Origin: a virus
Virus record (IMG/VR): IMGVR_UViG_3300050821_003228
Coordinates: 1 to 64,000 of that record
Strand: one strand, 5' to 3'
Length of the DNA: 64,000 nt
The notes under the pieces are model-generated. The model searched no databases. It was not told where the DNA came from and saw only the letters and a program-made list of their open reading frames with translations. Shown here piece by piece: positions 1-7,264 of the stretch. Both the position numbers and the translations under genes were made by a program. Position 1 is the stretch's first letter. Every line of letters starts with the position of its first letter.

Positions 1-31
1 TAGAGCCTACCTGATACAGAGATAGGCTCTA
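1..31 (-). terminator. hairpin downstream of the DUF3846 gene
   Basis: Perfect 9-bp inverted repeat (TAGAGCCTA at 1-9, TAGGCTCTA at 23-31) with a 13-nt loop, 10 bases past the stop of the last minus-strand gene. There is no clear T run inside the window, so it may be a terminator or an mRNA 3'-end stabiliser. Confidence 0.45.
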
Positions 32-41
32 GGATTGGCTG

Positions 42-341
42 CTATTGCAATTGTGAATCATCGCATAGCAGGGCGGAACCCACAATTACGTCATAGTCCG
101 CGCCAAAGATGCGAGTAGCCTCTAGATTGAGGCTCTTATCTGTTAGCTTACCCTCTTCATCTATGATCAGAATCTTCCCGCTGTACTTCGGATTCTGAGG
201 ATAGACTACTTCGATCATGCTGCAATCCAGCATCTTGTATAACTCTGGTAGATGAAAGCTAATCCCATTCTTCGGGCTAACTTCCGTCTTGGTTGTAATG
301 ATTGCCCCGTTTATCTCCTCAACACGATACAACGTTGCCAT
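42..341 (-). CDS. DUF3846-like small phage protein
   Basis: 99-aa protein. The pattern of an early LPELYKML segment, then IEVVYP, then ILIIDEEGKL and a late DVIVGSALL is what I remember of the DUF3846 family, found in many phages and plasmids with no proven function. It is the last gene of a minus-strand group with the AAA+ ATPase and the DUF7192-like gene, separated from the latter by a GC-rich hairpin. Family assignment is by pattern only. Confidence 0.7.
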   Translation of the reverse strand: MATLYRVEEINGAIITTKTEVSPKNGISFHLPELYKMLDCSMIEVVYPQNPKYSGKILIIDEEGKLTDKSLNLEATRIFGADYDVIVGSALLCDDSQLQ

Positions 342-369
342 AGATTTCCTCAGAGTCTAGATGACTCAA

Positions 370-396
370 TCGCCCGACTACTTGAGAATCGGGCGA
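370..396. other. intergenic GC-rich hairpin
   Basis: Perfect 8-bp inverted repeat TCGCCCGA (370-377) / TCGGGCGA (389-396) with an 11-nt loop between two minus-strand genes. No T run follows, so it is more likely an RNA processing or stability element than a terminator. Confidence 0.4.
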
Positions 397-405
397 ATGT
401 GTAAC

Positions 406-1212
406 CTACTCTGGTATCGAATACAGAGACAAGTGAGAGTTAATCCACTTGACAGGGTTAGTCAAAATTTCATCGGTAATGTACGTGGATTCTATCAAAA
501 TATCTTGCTCTGTAATACCTAGAACCTTTGCACGCCATTCCTGATAGTTCGCTGTAGGCTTTCCGCCTGAATAACCTTTGGGCCATCCACCTTGAAAACC
601 ATCTGAATAGGCAATTGAATAGGTCAAGTCTCTTGCGACATACACGTTTGCAAGGGCATTGATCGTATGAGCAAGAGAGACCGGACGGGATTCTAACGGT
701 ATCGTATACAGTGAATCTCTATCGCCTATCTCAGTCTCATGGTAAAGAATTACTTCGACAGGGCGAATAGCTTGCAGGGCCATAACTAGCGCCATGATCG
801 TAACGCCACGTTCCTGCATTGCCTGTTGACTAATCCCCCCAGAGCAAACGATTCCCACAAAAATGCGAACGGGAGAGACATCCGAGACTTGATTGACTAT
901 CCGCCTAAAGGGAGTGGAAATATCCGCGAGATAACTAGGCACGTTGATTACCTGCCCGAATACGTCACTTTTCCAAACTTGTCCCACTGATTCAATAGAT
1001 GCGTCTAACTTGTCTATCAGTTTTTCAGCCATCGGTACTAGGGATTCATCCCCATTCAAAGCGAGTGTAGCCGTATGGTTTGAATCCCCAGACCATGAAC
1101 GATCAAAATTCGCTTGTATGGTCTTAAAATACTTGACCATTGCGGGAAGCGAATCGAAGTTACGGATTAGGTTCCGCGAACCATCGTAAGGTGGATTGTA
1201 GGGTTTATACAT
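406..1212 (-). CDS. DUF7192-like protein, partner of the AAA+ ATPase
   Basis: 268-aa soluble protein. The N-terminal part (FDSLPAMVKYF, then DRSWSGD) and the later hydrophobic strands (VRIFVGIVCSGG, RPVEVILYHETE) resemble DUF7192 phage proteins that accompany MoxR-type ATPases and may have a VWA-like fold. Its start overlaps the stop of the upstream ATPase gene by 8 bases, so the two are probably translationally coupled and work as an ATPase plus adaptor pair. The specific role is unknown. Confidence 0.55.
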   Translation of the reverse strand: MYKPYNPPYDGSRNLIRNFDSLPAMVKYFKTIQANFDRSWSGDSNHTATLALNGDESLVPMAEKLIDKLDASIESVGQVWKSDVFGQVINVPSYLADISTPFRRIVNQVSDVSPVRIFVGIVCSGGISQQAMQERGVTIMALVMALQAIRPVEVILYHETEIGDRDSLYTIPLESRPVSLAHTINALANVYVARDLTYSIAYSDGFQGGWPKGYSGGKPTANYQEWRAKVLGITEQDILIESTYITDEILTNPVKWINSHLSLYSIPE

Positions 1213-2389
1213 GGCGAACCTGATTCCATTGATCTTCCGTCATCCCCTGTCTAATGACCATTAATTCGACTTGCGCCTGTGGGATGCCAGCGGAAAGTAG
1301 AGTGTCGCCTGTGTACGATGCGCGAGGAGTAACAAGGATTTTCAATCCTAGACTCTTCACCTTATGCCGGATGGCGATAACGCGATTAGCCCATTCCTGA
1401 TTAACACAAAGGGAACGCTCAAGGGATTCATCATACGGCCAATCAAGCCAAACGAAACGGGAGAGTGTAGCAGCATCAAGCTTCACACGTCCGACATAAT
1501 CAGATGTTCCACCTAATCCAAACGTGTTAGCAGCCGCAAGAATGATGCAATCACGGTCCCGTTTGATAACGCCATCTGGGAAAGCGCAATGCCCGTTTGC
1601 TAGTGCCGCATTGAATGACAATAGAGCATTCGCGCTAGAGCCGTCTACTTCATCTAGCAGAAAAATCCCACCATTCTCGTATGCTTCCCTAAATGCCGTT
1701 CGGACTAATCGCCCGTTTGCATCCATGTAGCCTAGCAGGGAGTAAGGCTCTGCAATCGCACCGCTGAAGTAAAACTTTAGCCCTAACGCCTCTGCTACCT
1801 GTTCCGCTGCTTTCGTTTTCCCACTGCCAGCAGGGCCGATAAGCCAAACGTTGATAGGTGTAGTGCTCCCAGAATGCGCGGCACAAAGTTTTAGCAGCAT
1901 ATCGAACTGCGCGTGAACCTTACCGATGTTTCGAGTCATACTCTCGGTATCAGTCTTGACAGTTACTTCTAGCTCACGCGGAAGAGTCAATTGACTCAAT
2001 TCAGCTTGAATTGAATCAGAGACTAACTTTTTAACATCATTAAGGTTCGCCTTGACATCAAGCTTTGTCTCAATCAAGGGAAGCAATTCTCCCGCGAATA
2101 GCTCCATTAAAGCAGATGCGTTAGACGCGGGTTTCACTGCCATAGCGTTAACTGTTACAGATTCGGGCGATACCGCGATTGCCTTTGATTCTTGAATATG
2201 CTCGCTATTCGCGTTAGCATTGATAGTTGCGTTAATGTCAGTGGGAATGTGAGGATTGGCCCAGACGTTATTACAGTCTTGGTGCCAAACTTTCTTGATT
2301 CCGCGCCTTGTCCAATTGATATATTGTCCCGGTTCAATCGGTTTCGCGCAATTACCACAGGTTGAGCGATACTTACTAGGGAATGACAC
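1205..2389 (-). CDS. MoxR-type AAA+ ATPase with N-terminal zinc ribbon
   Basis: 394 aa. Residues 11-39 carry CGNC and HQDC, a likely zinc-binding ribbon. A low-complexity linker leads to the ATPase: Walker A GPAGSGKT at about 185-192, Walker B GIFLLDEVDG at about 241-250, and sensor-1 Asn in AAANTFG near 288. This is the AAA_5/MoxR class, which remodels partner proteins, usually with a VWA-like partner encoded next door, here the following gene. The start is GTG, supported by GGAGG five bases upstream; an ATG two bases further up is out of frame. Transcribed from the minus promoter at 2424-2451. Confidence 0.85.
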   Translation of the reverse strand: MSFPSKYRSTCGNCAKPIEPGQYINWTRRGIKKVWHQDCNNVWANPHIPTDINATINANANSEHIQESKAIAVSPESVTVNAMAVKPASNASALMELFAGELLPLIETKLDVKANLNDVKKLVSDSIQAELSQLTLPRELEVTVKTDTESMTRNIGKVHAQFDMLLKLCAAHSGSTTPINVWLIGPAGSGKTKAAEQVAEALGLKFYFSGAIAEPYSLLGYMDANGRLVRTAFREAYENGGIFLLDEVDGSSANALLSFNAALANGHCAFPDGVIKRDRDCIILAAANTFGLGGTSDYVGRVKLDAATLSRFVWLDWPYDESLERSLCVNQEWANRVIAIRHKVKSLGLKILVTPRASYTGDTLLSAGIPQAQVELMVIRQGMTEDQWNQVRHV

Positions 2390-2423
2390 ATTAGCCTCCG
2401 TCCGAAAATTCGGTACTCGGGCA

Positions 2424-2451
2424 ATGATATGCCTTATCTAATCAATGTCAA
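2424..2451 (-). promoter_or_regulatory. sigma70-like promoter of the AAA+ operon
   Basis: On the minus strand TTGACA (2446-2451), 16-bp spacer, TATCAT (2424-2429). The start site should fall near 2417, giving a short leader with GGAGG before the GTG of the ATPase gene. Confidence 0.65.
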
Positions 2452-2862
2452 TAATGCTTTTTTAATACCAAACTAATTTTTATTAGCTAGTTTGATTACC
2501 TTTATTTTCGTCCGATTGGTAATAATTACACAGTCGAATGAACTATGCAATATCTTGCACACTTCGCCATTTGTTCGCCTGTCAGTCTCAGAGTGAGAAT
2601 GCCCGTATTCGAGCGTTAACTGATACAGGTAGGATTGGCTCTAATGCGCGGGAATCGCTATGTACTCTCTTGATACTCCCATGAGTTAAATCCTTTAGAA
2701 TCAATGCCTGATTTTATTCTCTTATTGTTCGCTCTATCTGCCTTTTATTCGCCCACTGTGTCAAAATTTAGACAGGGAGAATATCGAGCAAACATTTTAC
2801 AATAGTTTACATATAGTTCTATACCCATTCGTGATGCTTTTTAGTTGCCAAAACCTGTTAAT
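2452..2862. other. gene-free stretch
   Basis: About 410 bases without a convincing gene. It holds one copy of a 14-bp palindrome (2546-2559) and otherwise AT-rich sequence. I see no tRNA or clear terminator. Confidence 0.5.
2546..2559. promoter_or_regulatory. palindrome TGCAA-N4-TTGCA, copy 1
   Basis: TGCAATATCTTGCA, a 5-bp inverted repeat with 4-bp spacer. A near-identical copy preceded by the same ACTATG context lies at 3207-3220, on the other side of the T5orf172-type gene. It looks like an operator for a dimeric DNA-binding protein. Confidence 0.4.
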
Positions 2863-2877
2863 ATGTTACAATTAATT

Positions 2878-3171
2878 ATGATTTATTTTATACAGGTAGG
2901 TAAAATCGGGCCAATCAAAATAGGACATACAATGGGTAATGATATTCGAGACAGATTCTCCTCATTACAAATGTCCAATCCTGAAGAGTTATTTTGTATT
3001 GGAACAATCGAGGGAGACAGGGAGCTAGAGAAGACAATTCTAGCAAAATTTAGATGCCACAGGATACGCGGCGAATGGCATAAGCCTGTCCCTGAGCTAC
3101 TTGAGTTTGTCAAGACCTTCGCAATGGAATGTCATGTAATCAGACCTAAACCTAATCCTAATCGGATTTAG
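2878..3171 (+). CDS. GIY-YIG / T5orf172-type domain protein
   Basis: 97 aa from this ATG. IYFIQ near the start, GPIKIGHT, a DIRDRFSSLQ helix, LFCIGTIEGDRELE and a late GEWH match the T5orf172/MUG113 branch of the GIY-YIG superfamily, single-domain DNA-binding or nuclease-like proteins common in phages. In-frame starts at 2863 (ATG) and 2845 (TTG) also exist and none has a good Shine-Dalgarno sequence, so the start is uncertain. The gene stands alone between two copies of the TGCAA-N4-TTGCA palindrome. Confidence 0.7.
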   Translation: MIYFIQVGKIGPIKIGHTMGNDIRDRFSSLQMSNPEELFCIGTIEGDRELEKTILAKFRCHRIRGEWHKPVPELLEFVKTFAMECHVIRPKPNPNRI

Positions 3172-3206
3172 TCAAGTAAGCTTTACATTACGCAATTCTT
3201 ACTATG

Positions 3207-3220
3207 TGCAATTTCTTGCA
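3207..3220. promoter_or_regulatory. palindrome TGCAA-N4-TTGCA, copy 2
   Basis: TGCAATTTCTTGCA, partner of the copy at 2546-2559. Candidate operator. Confidence 0.4.
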
Positions 3221-3481
3221 TACTGTGTATCGCACAGTGTTCTGAGTTCAGCATAAGGCGAAGTATCTCTAACCTACTGATTCTAATAACCCTATGCTAC
3301 ATTTTTCCACACTCTATTAAAAACTGTAGAATACTCGAAACCTTAGCAATCAAACTGCCAAACTGCCGTTACAGTACGTTACAAGCAAATCATTTCTTAA
3401 CTCTAAGATTCTAAAGAGATTAAAGGATTGTTTTTCTAGCTTTGACCCCTAGCCGGGGGAGTCTCCCACCTTCACTGTTGA

Positions 3482-3495
3482 GGCCAAGCTTGGCC
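3482..3495. repeat. 14-bp perfect palindrome
   Basis: GGCCAAGCTTGGCC lies in a locally GC-rich island of an AT-rich gene-free region. Function unknown; a protein-binding site is possible. Confidence 0.4.
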
Positions 3496-3618
3496 GAGCC
3501 AAACCCGACTGAAAAGGGTGGTATAGGGGTGCCTTCTAATAGGCTAAGTCCTTTGTTTAGGGTGGTCAGGTCTTAAAGAAAGGTGGTCAGTATATATGTA
3601 TGTATATGTATATAATTA

Positions 3619-3653
3619 TTGACAATTGTATTTAATACAGATATAATCAATTC
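3619..3653 (+). promoter_or_regulatory. leaderless-type promoter
   Basis: TTGACA (3619-3624), 17-bp spacer, TATAAT (3642-3647); the ATG of the next gene follows after only 6 bases, so transcription should start at or next to the A of ATG. Confidence 0.8.
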
Positions 3654-3995
3654 ATGGATAAAATCGTTTCAGAACGTTATTTATTAAACTCAGGATGGAA
3701 AAAAGATGCCTGTGGTTGGTGGATTTCCCCGTTTGGTTATGGTCTAAACGAAGCAATAGAATTACATAAGAATGCTTCTGAGTCTACCGCCCGAGCTATG
3801 GAAAAAGAATGCCCGGATTTGATACCACGTTGGCTAAACCAAGAACGTAAAATAAATGTAACAAATACAAAAAACTGGATCAATGCATTTAAAATGCCAG
3901 ACGGAACTATTCACCTTGTTTGTGGATTATGTATGGCGGTCGATAAGGCATTAACTAATCCAGACAGTACTTGTACCCACGGCCAGAATTTATGA
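3654..3995 (+). CDS. hypothetical protein, leaderless
   Basis: 113 aa, unrecognised. Trp-rich N-terminus (KDACGWWISPFGYG) and a C-terminal CGLCMA plus CTHG that could bind a metal. It has no Shine-Dalgarno sequence because the ATG lies 6 bases after the -10 box. The stop overlaps the next ATG as ATGA, so it heads a chain of tiny coupled genes. Confidence 0.65.
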   Translation: MDKIVSERYLLNSGWKKDACGWWISPFGYGLNEAIELHKNASESTARAMEKECPDLIPRWLNQERKINVTNTKNWINAFKMPDGTIHLVCGLCMAVDKALTNPDSTCTHGQNL

Positions 3996-4183
3996 ATTAT
4001 ATTAAATACATTTTATTAGCCGGGTTATTAATGGACGGAAGAACAAAACAGATTGATCTGACAATTCCAACTGACTGCATCAAATCAGTCATTCTCGTAG
4101 ATTGTCAGATGAGTAATCCACCGAAGTGTAGAACCGCTAAGATTGAATATAAGTACGGATGTGAACAGATCAGTTTGAAATAG
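3992..4183 (+). CDS. hypothetical small protein
   Basis: 63 aa beginning MNYIKYILLAG, coupled to the previous gene by an ATGA overlap. A short hydrophobic N-terminus precedes a polar remainder with three Cys. No family recognised. Confidence 0.55.
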   Translation: MNYIKYILLAGLLMDGRTKQIDLTIPTDCIKSVILVDCQMSNPPKCRTAKIEYKYGCEQISLK

Positions 4184-4223
4184 GCCCGATTTTAGAATTA
4201 TACTTATTACATTAATATTTTTC

Positions 4224-4251
4224 TTGATATTATGCCGAATTATGGTATACT
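4224..4251 (+). promoter_or_regulatory. promoter candidate
   Basis: TTGATA (4224-4229), 16-bp spacer, TATACT (4246-4251). Start expected near 4258, ten bases before the ATG at 4268. Confidence 0.5.
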
Positions 4252-4267
4252 TATTAAAGAACAATAT

Positions 4268-4432
4268 ATGAAAAGTTATCTTAATGGCTCAAATGTTATA
4301 GGATATAGTTGTCTTTATGGCGTGGTGGCCGGAATTCTCGTTCACATACATTCGTATGGTGCAGCAACATTATTACTTACAGCGTGGTCAGCACATATTG
4401 CTAAAATGATAGTAATGGGGTATCGAGATTGA
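4268..4432 (+). CDS. small membrane protein
   Basis: 54 aa with two hydrophobic stretches (VIGYSCLYGVVAGILVHI and ATLLLTAWSAHIA). I prefer this ATG because an upstream ATG at 4232 lies before the likely transcription start. Its stop overlaps a TTG start of the next frame. Function unknown. Confidence 0.5.
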   Translation: MKSYLNGSNVIGYSCLYGVVAGILVHIHSYGAATLLLTAWSAHIAKMIVMGYRD

Positions 4433-4554
4433 AAAGAATTATTAAAGCATTTTATATAGGCTTTAAAGCCGGGTTAAAATGTCCTTACTACAAAAACCCA
4501 TTAATTGAAGGGTTTTTTAAAGTTCAAAAGGAATTGAATGAAAGTTATATGTAA
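4429..4554 (+). CDS. small basic protein, TTG start
   Basis: 41 aa (KRIIKAFYIGFKAGLKCPYY...) starting with TTG inside the previous stop (TTGA overlap) and running 17 bases into the next gene. Kept because it fits the chain of overlapping genes without gaps; it may not be expressed. Confidence 0.35.
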   Translation: MKRIIKAFYIGFKAGLKCPYYKNPLIEGFFKVQKELNESYM

Positions 4555-4753
4555 TCACTGTCACGGAAGTGGACATTCAGACCATGAGGCCGATTCTTAC
4601 TGTCACCATTGCCAAGGGGCCGGATTTATCAATATTGTATCTGTTACAATCGGCCAATTTGCTGATCATGATCCAAAACAAGGAGAAGCGATTGATCATT
4701 CTATCGCTACCGGAGAGGGACTATTTACGGATAATAAATGCCTAACTTATTAA
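4538..4753 (+). CDS. DnaJ-type zinc-finger small protein
   Basis: 71 aa. Residues 5-30 contain CNHCHGSGH and CHHCQGAGF, two CxxCxGxG-type repeats as in the DnaJ cysteine-rich domain, predicted to bind one zinc. There is no J domain. Such orphan fingers may bind unfolded proteins or serve as scaffolds; role here unknown. Confidence 0.65.
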   Translation: MKVICNHCHGSGHSDHEADSYCHHCQGAGFINIVSVTIGQFADHDPKQGEAIDHSIATGEGLFTDNKCLTY

Positions 4754-4887
4754 AAGCAGTTGTATTTATAGTAGGCGTTATGGGGGCGGCGTTAAGTGCC
4801 GTATTTTTCACTATATTAAGTATTCAATATCATTTTATACCGGCGGTATTAGTGCCGCTCGGATTATTTCTAGCATTAGGCGCATGA
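4738..4887 (+). CDS. small membrane protein
   Basis: 49 aa, MPNLLKAVVFIVGVMGA then a second hydrophobic segment IPAVLVPLGLFLALG: two predicted membrane spans. Overlaps the end of the zinc-finger gene by 16 bases. Holin or membrane-modifier role is possible but unproven. Confidence 0.5.
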   Translation: MPNLLKAVVFIVGVMGAALSAVFFTILSIQYHFIPAVLVPLGLFLALGA

Positions 4888-4904
4888 GCCACATTTGAGG
4901 TATA

Positions 4905-5132
4905 ATGACACAATATAACGAAAGAACTAAGTTACCATTCACTGAAGAAGACTATATCGAGCAGACGCTTGCCCGACTTGGCCGGATTGCAAAGAAAGGT
5001 ATACATCCGGGCCGATATATCTTTTATGAACATGAAGTCAAGGAAGTCTTGAAAGAGTTGATCAAAGAGGTAAAAGAAATGCCCGAATCTAGTTTTGATA
5101 CACCAGTTAACCAAAGAATAAAAATGCTATGA
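4905..5132 (+). CDS. hypothetical helical protein
   Basis: 75 aa, highly charged and helical (EHEVKEVLKELIKEVKE). GAGG lies four bases before ATG. Coupled by an ATGA overlap to the next membrane peptide. Confidence 0.6.
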   Translation: MTQYNERTKLPFTEEDYIEQTLARLGRIAKKGIHPGRYIFYEHEVKEVLKELIKEVKEMPESSFDTPVNQRIKML

Positions 5133-5227
5133 TACTAGATTTCATGTATTACATCGTGTTACCATTTTTAATCATTACAGCATGGGCTGTTTTTGCATTT
5201 TATCTCATAGACATGTTTAGAAAATAA
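5129..5227 (+). CDS. 32-aa single-span membrane protein
   Basis: MILDFMYYIVLPFLIITAWA then AVFAFYLIDMFRK: one strongly hydrophobic segment with a positive C-terminus. Its ATG overlaps the previous TGA (ATGA). Confidence 0.45.
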   Translation: MILDFMYYIVLPFLIITAWAVFAFYLIDMFRK

Positions 5228-5230
5228 TAC

Positions 5231-5264
5231 TTGACAAATGTTTTAAACTGTGTTATGATCTATC
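5231..5264 (+). promoter_or_regulatory. leaderless-type promoter
   Basis: TTGACA (5231-5236), 17-bp spacer, TATGAT (5254-5259), ATG five bases later at 5265. Confidence 0.8.
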
Positions 5265-5423
5265 ATGGATCAATTTAAGGCTCATAAGAGAATTTCTTAT
5301 CTAAAATCGGGCATACGAATTCTTGGTTATCTAGCGCTGTATTATTTACCGATTTTGGTCGGCTGTTTGATCTTGATTTTTTCAGAGATATTTGGTATTA
5401 TAGAAGAAATGGTGGTAGGATAA
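5265..5423 (+). CDS. small membrane protein, leaderless
   Basis: 52 aa with one or two membrane segments (YLALYYLPILVGCLILIF). The ATG lies five bases after the -10 box, so the mRNA should be leaderless. Unknown function. Confidence 0.55.
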   Translation: MDQFKAHKRISYLKSGIRILGYLALYYLPILVGCLILIFSEIFGIIEEMVVG

Positions 5424-5477
5424 ATGATTAATTGCGCGGCTTGGGCCTAGTGCATGAAGATCGTCACCCTTGAACAT

Positions 5478-5506
5478 GGGCAGTAAAGCCTAGATATAGT
5501 CTGCCC
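5478..5506 (+). other. hairpin in leader
   Basis: GGGCAG / CTGCCC inverted repeat about 18 bases upstream of the ATG at 5524. Possibly modulates that start. Confidence 0.3.
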
Positions 5507-5523
5507 GATATTTTGGAGGAAAT

Positions 5524-5697
5524 ATGACCGGCAAAGAATTGCAATACGTAATTGATACTGTAAAACAAGAAGGTCTTGATTATGCTTTTGAAAGCTATAG
5601 TGACTATTCAGAAATTAAAGATAAACAATTTCACAAACTTCGCAAGGCATATACTACTGCCGCGAGTGAATTAAGAGAATTTTTAGGTATTGATTAA
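5524..5697 (+). CDS. hypothetical protein
   Basis: 57-aa polar helical protein (MTGKELQYVIDTVKQEG...). GGAGG precedes ATG by four bases, which fixes the start. It ends three bases before the first tRNA of cluster 1. Confidence 0.6.
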   Translation: MTGKELQYVIDTVKQEGLDYAFESYSDYSEIKDKQFHKLRKAYTTAASELREFLGID

Positions 5698-5699
5698 AC

Positions 5700-5778
5700 G
5701 CCCCCTTCGGCGCAATTGTAAAGTCCACTCGGCTACGAACCGGGAAAAGTGAAGGTTAGAGTCCTTCAGGGGGTACCA
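5700..5778 (+). tRNA. tRNA-Arg(ACG)
   Basis: Acceptor GCCCCCT/AGGGGGT, anticodon stem CTCGG/CCGGG with loop CTACGAA, T stem GAAGG/CCTTC, CCA encoded. The T loop TTAGAGT is slightly atypical. Confidence 0.85.
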
Positions 5779-5819
5779 TATTACGGGCTAGCATCCCGTC
5801 TAACAACTGCATAATATTT

Positions 5820-5902
5820 GCCCGAATGGTGGAATGCAGACGCGCAACGTTTAGACCGTTGTCCTTAAATGGGTGGGGGTTCAAATCCCTCTTCGGGTAC
5901 CA
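5820..5902 (+). tRNA. tRNA-Leu(TAG)
   Basis: Acceptor GCCCGAA/TTCGGGT, anticodon loop TTTAGAC in CAACG/CGTTG, extended variable arm, canonical T loop, encoded CCA. Confidence 0.9.
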
Positions 5903-6018
5903 ATTTTCAGAGTCGGTCGGACTCTACTACTGATTATACTGACGGGTATAAAAGTCGCAACGTAGATTTTCTGAAACGTGATTGGACCGGCACGATATAA
6001 AACCGGTCCACAATTTTC

Positions 6019-6093
6019 GCATCACTAATTTAATAATAGAAGCCGATCCTCTTAAGATCGTGAGTCCGAGTTTGACTCTCGGGTGATGCACCA
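6019..6093 (+). tRNA. tRNA-Lys(CTT)
   Basis: Acceptor GCATCAC/GTGATGC, anticodon stem CGATC/GATCG with loop CTCTTAA, T arm CCGAG/CTCGG, CCA encoded. Confidence 0.85.
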
Positions 6094-6100
6094 AATTCAA

Positions 6101-6149
6101 AAGCTGGCGCTCAGGTCATTCCTGTTAGCTGAGTTCGATTCTCAGGCAC
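6101..6149 (+). pseudogene. tRNA remnant with intact T arm
   Basis: CTGAG-TTCGATT-CTCAG at 6129-6145 is a perfect T arm, but no matching acceptor or anticodon arm precedes it and the next tRNA begins at 6150. Probably a truncated tRNA gene. Confidence 0.45.
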
Positions 6150-6236
6150 GCGGGATTGGCTGGAACGGCAGACACGACCGGCTCAAAATCGGTTGTCAGA
6201 AATGACGTATAGGTTCAAATCCTATATCCCGTACCA
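6150..6236 (+). tRNA. tRNA-Leu(CAA)
   Basis: Acceptor GCGGGAT/ATCCCGT, anticodon loop CTCAAAA in ACCGG/TCGGT, long variable arm, CCA encoded. Confidence 0.85.
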
Positions 6237-6241
6237 AGTTT

Positions 6242-6329
6242 GCGGCTGTGGTGGAATTAGGTAGACCGGGAAGCCTTAAAAGCTTTCGTCAGAAATGACG
6301 TGCAGGTTCGAGTCCTGTCAGCCGCACCA
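6242..6329 (+). tRNA. tRNA-Leu(TAA)
   Basis: Acceptor GCGGCTG/CAGCCGC, anticodon loop CTTAAAA, long variable arm, CCA encoded. Confidence 0.9.
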
Positions 6330-6333
6330 ATTT

Positions 6334-6516
6334 ATGAAGTATAATGGTATTTATACAATCGACTATGACGGCACGATTCGGGCACCCGATCTAGATGAAA
6401 AGAATAGTAACCCGTTGAAGAGATTTACGACATTGGCCGATTTTGAAGAAGTATTCAATAGTAAGTATAATACGTATAAAGACGGGCCGTATTATGAAAA
6501 GCCAAATATACCATAA
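6334..6516 (+). CDS. hypothetical protein
   Basis: 60 aa, MKYNGIYTIDYDGTIRAPDL...; ATG four bases after a tRNA 3' end, no Shine-Dalgarno sequence. The IDYDGTI start recalls the first motif of HAD phosphatases, but the protein is far too short for that fold. It overlaps the next gene by 23 bases. Confidence 0.5.
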   Translation: MKYNGIYTIDYDGTIRAPDLDEKNSNPLKRFTTLADFEEVFNSKYNTYKDGPYYEKPNIP

Positions 6517-6679
6517 TATATTGTTATTTTTCTTTCTAACGACTTTGGCACTTGAATTTTACGGCCTGTATTCACATAATTACACGTTGTCAGATTTAAT
6601 CATCAAATACGTGCCAATGAGATTCAGGATTGCAATTTTAGCTTTTCTATGTTATCATTTCTTAGTAGAATATAAGTAA
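6494..6679 (+). CDS. small membrane protein
   Basis: 61 aa with two hydrophobic helices (NILLFFFLTTLALEF and FRIAILAFLCYHFLV). ATG lies inside the previous gene. Sits between two tRNAs. Confidence 0.5.
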   Translation: MKSQIYHNILLFFFLTTLALEFYGLYSHNYTLSDLIIKYVPMRFRIAILAFLCYHFLVEYK

Positions 6680-6680
6680 T

Positions 6681-6772
6681 GCTCCTATGGTGTAACGGCA
6701 ACACGACACCCTTATAAGGTGGAAGCGCCAGATTAGCGCACAATCTAGGTCCGAATCCTAGTAGGAGTACCA
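6681..6772 (+). tRNA. tRNA-Ile(TAT) with enlarged variable loop
   Basis: Acceptor GCTCCTA/TAGGAGT, anticodon loop CTTATAA, T arm CTAGG/CCTAG, CCA encoded. The variable region is about 22 nt and contains GCGC-N7-GCGC, unusual for an isoleucine tRNA. Anticodon stem pair 27-43 is A-G. Confidence 0.75.
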
Positions 6773-6774
6773 AA

Positions 6775-6850
6775 GCGCGTGTAATTCAACGACTAGAAGC
6801 CCGGTCTTTTAAACCGGAGAATGAAGGTTTGATTCCTTCCACGCGCACCA
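6775..6850 (+). tRNA. tRNA-Lys(TTT)
   Basis: Acceptor GCGCGTG/CACGCGC, anticodon CCGGT-CTTTTAA-ACCGG, CCA encoded. Confidence 0.9.
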
Positions 6851-6855
6851 ATTTT

Positions 6856-6931
6856 GCTCCTGTAACTTAACAGAAAAAGTCTCTGTCTTCTAAACAGATG
6901 TATAAGAGTTTGAATCTCTTCGGGAGTACCA
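6856..6931 (+). tRNA. tRNA-Arg(TCT)
   Basis: Acceptor GCTCCTG/CGGGAGT, anticodon TCTGT-CTTCTAA-ACAGA, CCA encoded. Confidence 0.9.
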
Positions 6932-6941
6932 TCTTAAACGG

Positions 6942-7017
6942 GCCGGAATAGTTCAATTGCATAGAACAAAGATTTCCTAAATCTTAGATTCGGATTGGAG
7001 TTCCGATTCTGGCACCA
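6942..7017 (+). tRNA. tRNA-Arg(CCT)
   Basis: Acceptor GCCGGAA/TTCTGGC, anticodon AAGAT-TTCCTAA-ATCTT, T arm TCGGA/TCCGA, CCA encoded. Its 3' part overlaps the end of a gene on the opposite strand. Confidence 0.85.
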
Positions 7018-7264
7018 TTCCTATTCTTACTAAACGTATCAATTCCTCGGCCTCTTCTTTAGTCCAAGATTGTCCAATAATAGATTCAAAAGCTTTATCA
7101 TACGGACTAATCATCTTCAAATTAAAATTTTTTGTAAGATACTCTTCCATCTCTGATCTAGCCCGCCATAATTCAGAATTAAATAAAGACCAAGATAAAG
7201 CCAAAACCTCTTTAGCTTTATCATAAAAAATTTCAGATCGTGCGTACTTATTAGTCATCTCCAT
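6977..7264 (-). CDS. hypothetical protein
   Basis: 95 aa from an ATG preceded by GAGG with six-base spacing. Charged helical protein (WRARSEMEEYLTKNF, WTKEEAEELIRLVR). The last codons are antisense to the 3' part of tRNA-Arg(CCT). Its start overlaps the upstream Cys-rich peptide gene. No family recognised. Confidence 0.6.
   Translation of the reverse strand: MEMTNKYARSEIFYDKAKEVLALSWSLFNSELWRARSEMEEYLTKNFNLKMISPYDKAFESIIGQSWTKEEAEELIRLVRIGMVPESELQSESKI

Larger units (their letters stand above)
3172..3618. other. gene-free stretch
   Basis: About 450 bases. It contains the second TGCAA-N4-TTGCA palindrome (3207-3220), a perfect 14-bp palindrome GGCCAAGCTTGGCC (3482-3495) and two direct copies of GGTGGTCAG near 3561 and 3581. 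No coding signal seen. Confidence 0.5.

Noticed and set aside
5906-5977. tRNA-like element with TTTCAGA/TCTGAAA ends
   Set aside because: Seven-base ends pair, but no T arm or convincing anticodon arm could be drawn.
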